From contig CAKZMM010000083.1 of NCBI GenBank assembly GCA_937128505.1, positions 62,001-126,000 of the forward strand: a stretch of DNA of 64,000 nucleotides, in the 5' to 3' direction. The translations under genes were made by a program, and so were the position numbers. The DNA comes from an uncultured Thermogutta sp. Lineage in GTDB: Bacteria > Planctomycetota > Planctomycetia > Pirellulales > Thermoguttaceae. Below the pieces are notes generated by a model. It ran no database searches and was not told where the DNA came from. It saw only the letters and a list, made by a program, of their open reading frames with translations. This document shows, one piece after another, positions 59,764-64,000 of the stretch. The first letter of the stretch is position 1. Each line of letters begins with the position of its first letter.

Positions 59764-61188
59764 ATGCGGCGGGCTTCCGAAGGGACAATTTGGTCAAAAG
59801 TGCGCCGTGGGTCGCAAGTGGCGTTCCTCCTCGCTTTCGTGTATTTAGCGATGGCCGGTGCCGCGGGATGGGTGGTTCCCGGATTCTACGGGGCTTTTCT
59901 CGAGTTCGATCCCTTTCCTTGGTTAGTCGGTTCGGTGGCCGCACGCCAGATCACCTCTTTCGGGGCGATCAGCTTGGGGATCATCGTTATAACTGCGATA
60001 TTGGGCCGCGTTTTTTGCGGCTGGGTTTGCCCATTGGGCACATTGCTGGATTTCGCGGCGTGGTTTCGGAAGGTCTTTCGAGGGAGGTTAAAATCGGTCA
60101 AAGTGCCGGAATGGCGATTCGCCGTACTTGCGATGTTGGTGGGTGCGGCTTTGGCAGGAGTTAATTGGGCGGGTTGGATGGACCCCCTGGTCTTAACCTC
60201 CCGAGCGATGAATCTGGGAGCCGGGGACCCAAATCGCGGGATGGCATGGCTGCTTGCGTGGTTCCCTTTGCTGGTGGTGATAGGGCTTGTAGGCTGGGCA
60301 CATCGCTTTTGGTGTCGGGCCCTTTGTCCGCTAGGGGCCTTGCTTTCCGTTTGTGGTCATTGGGCCGTGCTTCGGCGAGAAATTAGCGATCGTTGTGCGC
60401 AGTGTGATCGCTGCACGGATTCCTGCCCGCTCGGGAATTCTTCGATCAAGGGTGCCGCCGTCAATTGTCTTTGTTGCCGTGGCTGCCAAGAGGCTTGTCC
60501 CCACGGGGCCATACGATTTGCGTGGAGTATTCCGCGGGTCGTCGGACGCCATTGCGCCGTGGGCATAAAAAGCTCTGCCAGATTGATGGAAAGTCGGAGG
60601 CTTTTTTTCGCCGCAATGGCAGCCGGGGCCGCCGCCGGTGTGATGGTGCGCAGGTCGGAATCTTCAAGCGTCCTTCGTCCACCGGGTGCCCTTTCGGAGC
60701 GACGGTTTACTGCGCGGTGCGTCGGTTGTGGAGCCTGTATTGCCGCCTGTCCTACAAAAGGTCTTTTACCCCTCCTCCGGGCAGATCGATTGGATGCGCT
60801 TTTTACTCCGCAGCTTATCCCGCAAATTGGCCCCTGTTTGCCGGAGTGCAGCGCTTGTGGTTCGGTATGCCCGACGGGGGCAATTCTGCCGATTGGTCCG
60901 GAACAAAAAAGCCGCATGAAGATTGGCGTTGCAGTCATTGACCCAGAAAAGTGCCTCCCCTGGGCTCGTTACGAACGTTGTTTAGTCTGCCGCGACGCTT
61001 GCCCGCAGGTTTACGCGGCGATCGAACTTCGCAGTGCCGCAAGTCTAACGGGTTTTCGAGTTCCGTCAGGAATTCCATATCCTTCCGTCAAGGAGAGCAA
61101 ATGTACAGGATGCGGCATTTGCGAATACGAGTGCCCTGAGGGAGCGATTCGCGTCGTGCCTGTGGCAAGAGCCATGGCGGAGAATTAG
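59764..61188 (+). CDS. NapH-NapG/MauM-like fused membrane polyferredoxin
   Basis: 474 aa. N-terminal half, NapH-like: membrane helices about 18-40, 64-83, 118-138 and 161-180, with CGWVCPLG (Cys85, Cys89) and CRALCPLG (Cys184, Cys188) and two 4Fe-4S motifs (about Cys211-221 and Cys235-245). Then SRRLFFAAMAAGAAAGVMV (278-296), a Tat-like segment as at the NapG N-terminus, followed by LRPPGALSERRFTARCVGCG, an exact NapG/MauM-style start. Cysteine clusters follow at about 319-329, 358-369, 397-413 and 447-457. NapGH relatives pass quinol electrons to periplasmic proteins. Partner of the preceding radical SAM gene by position. Confidence 0.9.
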   Translation: MRRASEGTIWSKVRRGSQVAFLLAFVYLAMAGAAGWVVPGFYGAFLEFDPFPWLVGSVAARQITSFGAISLGIIVITAILGRVFCGWVCPLGTLLDFAAWFRKVFRGRLKSVKVPEWRFAVLAMLVGAALAGVNWAGWMDPLVLTSRAMNLGAGDPNRGMAWLLAWFPLLVVIGLVGWAHRFWCRALCPLGALLSVCGHWAVLRREISDRCAQCDRCTDSCPLGNSSIKGAAVNCLCCRGCQEACPHGAIRFAWSIPRVVGRHCAVGIKSSARLMESRRLFFAAMAAGAAAGVMVRRSESSSVLRPPGALSERRFTARCVGCGACIAACPTKGLLPLLRADRLDALFTPQLIPQIGPCLPECSACGSVCPTGAILPIGPEQKSRMKIGVAVIDPEKCLPWARYERCLVCRDACPQVYAAIELRSAASLTGFRVPSGIPYPSVKESKCTGCGICEYECPEGAIRVVPVARAMAEN

Positions 61189-61876
61189 CTGTAGCCTATT
61201 CGGTGATCCACAAATACCTGCGTTCTTGCCCCTTCAAGTCGGAACGAGCAAAACCTGCGATACTGGATAGCCGGGCTCACATTTTGAACGTCCGAGGCTT
61301 GAGATCCGATCCGCTTGCCTCAACTTTTCGCACCATCGTTCGTTTTGGCAATCCTGCTTTATCGGGTCGCAAAATCGAGTGTATTGATCGCGATAGTGCG
61401 GTTTTTGGGGAGTGCATGATGCGCGGTAAAAAGTTCGGGTTACCTCAGTCGAAATGAGTAGAGAAGGTCCGGAGGTACGACACGATGGGCATTTCGCCGC
61501 GGTTGAGAATACCGTGCGCCCTGGGCACAAGCGGTGGAAGCAAGGCAATTCCCTCCGCCGCGCGTGAGGGGTTGGAGTCTAGTGCATCACCAGCGATAGG
61601 CTCAGCAATTCCCTCCGCCGCGCGTGAGGGGATGGAGTTCAGGCGTGGACGCGTGGTAAGCGCATGCTAAATGCTACGCGGCTGGCGTGGAAGTAAACCG
61701 CTGTGGCGGGTGGAAGCCCGGGGCTTTGAGGGCTTTTGGGAATTGGTTGAGGCAGATTCGGGAGCTGAGGGGTGTCGCACGAGGTTTACCCCCCAATGTA
61801 AGGGGGTTGAATGCCTCGGTCTGCCAGGGCAGCAGTAGAATCGAAGCCTCGCTAAGGCAGCAAAAGGGTGAGTGTG
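61189..61876. other. Intergenic region with CRISPR-like repeat pair
   Basis: About 690 bp. No gene on either strand is supported; the plus-strand open frame at 61687-62097 mostly runs in the wrong frame over the kinase pseudogene. Contains the direct repeat at 61545-61638. Confidence 0.5.
61545..61638. CRISPR. Two-copy CRISPR-like repeat (orphan or decayed)
   Basis: A 34-bp sequence (starting GCAATTCCCTCCGCCGCGCG, ending TGAGGGG.TGGAGT) occurs at 61545-61578 and 61605-61638 with one mismatch, exactly 60 bp apart. The core CCCTC...GAGGGG can pair and the layout resembles type I-E repeats (stem plus ATGG near the end); 60 bp suits a 28-bp repeat with a 32-bp spacer. With only two copies and no cas genes in the window, a plain direct repeat is possible. 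Confidence 0.35.
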
Positions 61877-62505
61877 ATGGCGATCTTGTCAGGAATCTTT
61901 TCGGAGTGCATCGTAAAAAGCGGCCTTTTGTCGGCGGCGGCACTTGGTCGCTTCCGAAGTCGGCTTTCAAAGGAGGAATCGCCGCAGGCCGTCAAGCAAT
62001 TGGCCCAAGCGCTTTATCGGGCGGGGGGCTGACCAAGTTTCAGATCGAGGCGATTGTCTCAGGCCGTCATCAGCAGTTTGTGCTGGGGAATACGTGATCC
62101 CGGACCGGCTGGGTGGGGGCGGGATGGGGCAGGTGTTCAAGGCCCGGGATCGGACGATGGATCGGCAAGTGGCCTTAAAGACGACGCATCCGGAGCTGGG
62201 TTCTTCGCCGGAGGCGGTGCAGCGGTTTCGTCGGGAAGTGTGGGCCGCAGCCACGCTTCAGCATTCGAATCTTTAAGGAACAGGAAACGATTCACAACAA
62301 CCAGGTCCAGTTCCGAAAGGGTGGTTTTTCTGAGGATCCGCAATTCTTGGATTCTTCCAGCTACGACTTCCGGATTTGGCCCACCAGTCCATGCCATGGT
62401 AACGCCTCCCACGGGGGTGCCGTGGGCGTCCGCTACACCCCGGAAATGCTGGAGATGCTCCAACTGGCCCTCGAACTACGGGCACGCGAATTTATTTCCT
62501 TTTAA
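61877..62505 (+). pseudogene. Broken planctomycete Ser/Thr protein kinase (frameshifts and internal deletion)
   Basis: Three adjacent frames together give the start of a typical planctomycete kinase. Frame 2 from ATG 61877 reads MAILSGIFSECIVKSGLLSA to QALYRAGG. Frame 1 continues with LTKFQIEAIVSGRHQQFVLG. Frame 3 gives EYVIPDRLGGGGMGQVFKAR and ALKTTHPELG, up to TLQHSNL before a TAA at about 62274-62276. Each shift fits loss of one G in a G run (62023-62028 and about 62084-62087). From about 62278 another frame reads EQETIHNNQVQFRKGG and GGAVGVRYTPEMLEMLQLA, ending at TAA 62503-62505. This C-terminal tail resembles those of planctomycete extracellular-domain proteins. Most of the kinase domain is missing, so it cannot be active. 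Confidence 0.8.
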
Positions 62506-62510
62506 GCCCC

Positions 62511-63413
62511 TCAGAAGCTCAGCATCCGCCGATATTGATCCATGCGACGCTCGATATCGCTTCGCTCGGTTTTGCGGAGCTGGTCGAGGCTAAAGCCCTC
62601 CACGGTAAAGCTAGCGACTAAAATGCCGTATGCCATAGCCTGCTTCAAAGTGGTTGGCTCGAAGTTGTTTTGCTCGGCCAAATAACCCAGCATCGCCCCC
62701 GCAAAACTATCGCCTGCTCCCGTGGGATCCACCACGTTTTCGGTCGGATAAGCCGGCAAGACATATGTTTCGTGGCGACTGAAGAACATTGCTCCGTGTT
62801 CTCCCTTTTTGATCACCACGAATTGCGGGCCGAGTTCCAGGGCTTTTCGCCCGGCGCGAACCAGGTGTGTCTCGCCGGTAAGGAGCCGTGCTTCGGAGTC
62901 GTTAAGGACGAGTCCGCCGACGCGTTGCAGCAGCTGCACAAGCTGCGGTCGCTCGGTACGGATCCAAAGGTCCATGGTATCGGCCACCACAAGAGCCGCT
63001 CCGCTGCACTGCTCCAAAACGCGAAGCTGCATGTGTGTGGAGCCATTGGCCAGAAACACGAAAGGGGCACGACGGTGCGGCTCGGGTAGGATGGGGTTGA
63101 AATCCGCCATCACATTCAAGTGAACCTCGATCGTCTCCCGGCTATTAAGGTCTTCGGAATATCGCCCGTGCCAACGAAAAGTTCGGCCCCCCGGCCGGAT
63201 CTCGAGCGCTTGGGTATCGATTCCGCGAGACTGAAGTAGCTGAGTGTATTCGGCCGGCCAATCTTCTCCGACAACTCCCACCAACCGCACCGGCGTAAAG
63301 TAGCTGGCCGCCCAGGCGAAGTAAACGGCCGACCCACCAAGCGTGTTTTCGCACCGGGCTGTGGGGGTTTCAATCGTATCCAGTGCCAGCGAACCAACAA
63401 CGACAAGCGGCAT
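62511..63413 (-). CDS. PfkB-family carbohydrate/nucleoside kinase
   Basis: 300 aa from ATG 63413 (starting MPLVVVGSLALDTIETPTAR). GGSAVYFAWAA, then GVVGEDW belong to the N-terminal substrate lid region. The family signature VDPTGAGDSFAGAMLGYL, with the catalytic Asp, lies near the C-terminus. The residues before 63413 are not homologous to the family. It most resembles ribokinase/adenosine-kinase-type members of unknown sugar specificity. It ends 5 bases from the kinase pseudogene, in convergent orientation. Confidence 0.93.
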   Translation of the reverse strand: MPLVVVGSLALDTIETPTARCENTLGGSAVYFAWAASYFTPVRLVGVVGEDWPAEYTQLLQSRGIDTQALEIRPGGRTFRWHGRYSEDLNSRETIEVHLNVMADFNPILPEPHRRAPFVFLANGSTHMQLRVLEQCSGAALVVADTMDLWIRTERPQLVQLLQRVGGLVLNDSEARLLTGETHLVRAGRKALELGPQFVVIKKGEHGAMFFSRHETYVLPAYPTENVVDPTGAGDSFAGAMLGYLAEQNNFEPTTLKQAMAYGILVASFTVEGFSLDQLRKTERSDIERRMDQYRRMLSF

Positions 63414-63515
63414 CGAGGGATCCCCCAAAAATTTTCGTAAAATCCGAAGTTGCATGGTCATTGAGTTTCATAGCACGCCGGGCTTTATTGATTCGCACCG
63501 ACTGCTGCCGCGAGG

Positions 63516-64000
63516 TCATTCGTCGACGCGGCCACTTTGCTGCAATTTTGCCCACGTGTCCTTGAGGGTAACCGTGCGATTAAAAACAAGTCGATCGGGA
63601 GTACTATCCGGGTCCACGCAGAAATACCCGAGTCGCTCAAACTGGAACCGGTCACCGACTTTTACCTGACCCAGGGATGGCTCCAAATAGCATGGATAAA
63701 GCACGGTCAAAGAATTCGGATTGAGATTGGCCAAAAAATCTTCCCCCTCAGGGACATCGTCGGGATCTTCTTTGGTGAAAAGATGTTCATAGAGCCGTAC
63801 CTCAGCCGGGATTGTGTGCGCGGCGGAAACCCAATGGAGCGTGGCTTTGACCTTGCGTCCATCCGGGGCGTCACCGCCACGCGTGGCCGGATCATATTCC
63901 ACGTGAATTTCGACCACTTGGGCCGTCTGCGGATCAGTGACGTATTCGACGCACCGCACGAAATAAGCAAAGCGTAATCGGACTTCACGTCCCGGTGCCA
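63516..64000 (-). CDS. glnS: Glutaminyl-tRNA synthetase, C-terminal part (gene runs out of the window)
   Basis: The reading frame is open to the window edge and its end is at 63516. It encodes about 161 C-terminal residues: APGREVRLRFAYFVRCVEYV, VVEIHVEYDP, KVKATLHWVSAAHTIPAEVR and LYEHLFTKEDPDD. These are typical of the C-terminal anticodon-binding domain of GlnRS, including the KGTLHWV-like block. Bacteria with GlnRS charge tRNA-Gln directly. The N-terminal catalytic part lies beyond base 64000. Confidence 0.96.
   Translation of the reverse strand, partial: APGREVRLRFAYFVRCVEYVTDPQTAQVVEIHVEYDPATRGGDAPDGRKVKATLHWVSAAHTIPAEVRLYEHLFTKEDPDDVPEGEDFLANLNPNSLTVLYPCYLEPSLGQVKVGDRFQFERLGYFCVDPDSTPDRLVFNRTVTLKDTWAKLQQSGRVDE

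Noticed and set aside
61687-62097. 136-codon plus-strand frame before the kinase fragment
   Set aside because: Its first two thirds do not look like protein and run in a different frame from the kinase N-terminus; only its last 20 codons carry kinase-like sequence.

Overview
The window looks like part of a planctomycete chromosome, most plausibly a Pirellulales/Thermoguttaceae-type lineage. This is inferred from gene content, not from a marker gene. Pointers are a DUF1559-type giant protein with an N-terminal CxxC...CxxC finger, a DUF1080-ThuA enzyme, a CBS-PP2C phosphatase, a pseudogene of the planctomycete Ser/Thr-kinase type, and several secreted proteins of families I associate only with planctomycetes. 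Base composition is moderately GC-rich. About two thirds of the window is coding, and long intergenic stretches (0.3-1.9 kb) separate most genes or short operons.

Layout. 1-2.7 kb: corrinoid protein and a UroD/MtaA-type methyltransferase (minus strand). 4.6-10.4 kb: guaA, a CBS-PP2C phosphatase and a DinG-family helicase. 11-18.2 kb: part of a Tad (tight adherence) secretion locus: CpaF/TadA ATPase, TadB, TadC, a secreted protein and a TPR protein. 18.8-24.1 kb: a small conserved protein and the 1339-aa DUF1559 mosaic. 24.9-39.3 kb: mostly carbohydrate metabolism (DUF1080-ThuA protein, GH5-like and GH106-like hydrolases, a xylulokinase-type FGGY kinase, a beta-lactamase-fold hydrolase), with a tRNA-Ser(CGA) and an APC amino-acid permease inside. 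39.9-43.8 kb: a three-gene set of GT2 glycosyltransferase, a BshC-like protein and a two-domain GNAT acetyltransferase. 44.3-45.4 kb: nadA. 46.5-50.9 kb: an overlapping ABC exporter operon (ATPase, permease with His-rich extracytoplasmic region, membrane-anchored partner). 52.5-58.2 kb: a secreted TPR protein, an aminotransferase and carA. 58.6-61.2 kb: a radical SAM enzyme with a Tat/lipoprotein-like signal next to a NapH-NapG fusion ferredoxin. 61.5-62.5 kb: a CRISPR-like two-copy repeat and a broken kinase gene. 62.5-64 kb: a PfkB sugar kinase and the 3' end of glnS.

Two things stand out. First, the radical SAM/NapH-NapG pair has the parts for quinol-driven electron supply to a radical SAM enzyme that carries an export signal, which would be an unusual place for SAM radical chemistry. 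Second, intergenic regions repeatedly contain short near-tandem duplications (unit about 10-23 bp, two or three copies). I found more than fifteen between genes and none inside the genes I read, which suggests intergenic DNA in this lineage grows by microduplication. Other points of interest are a DinG helicase with one expected Fe-S cysteine replaced by serine, a kinase pseudogene with two one-base losses in G runs plus an internal deletion, and a mosaic protein joining a zinc-ribbon-like finger, a DUF1559 region and a secretin-type N-domain.
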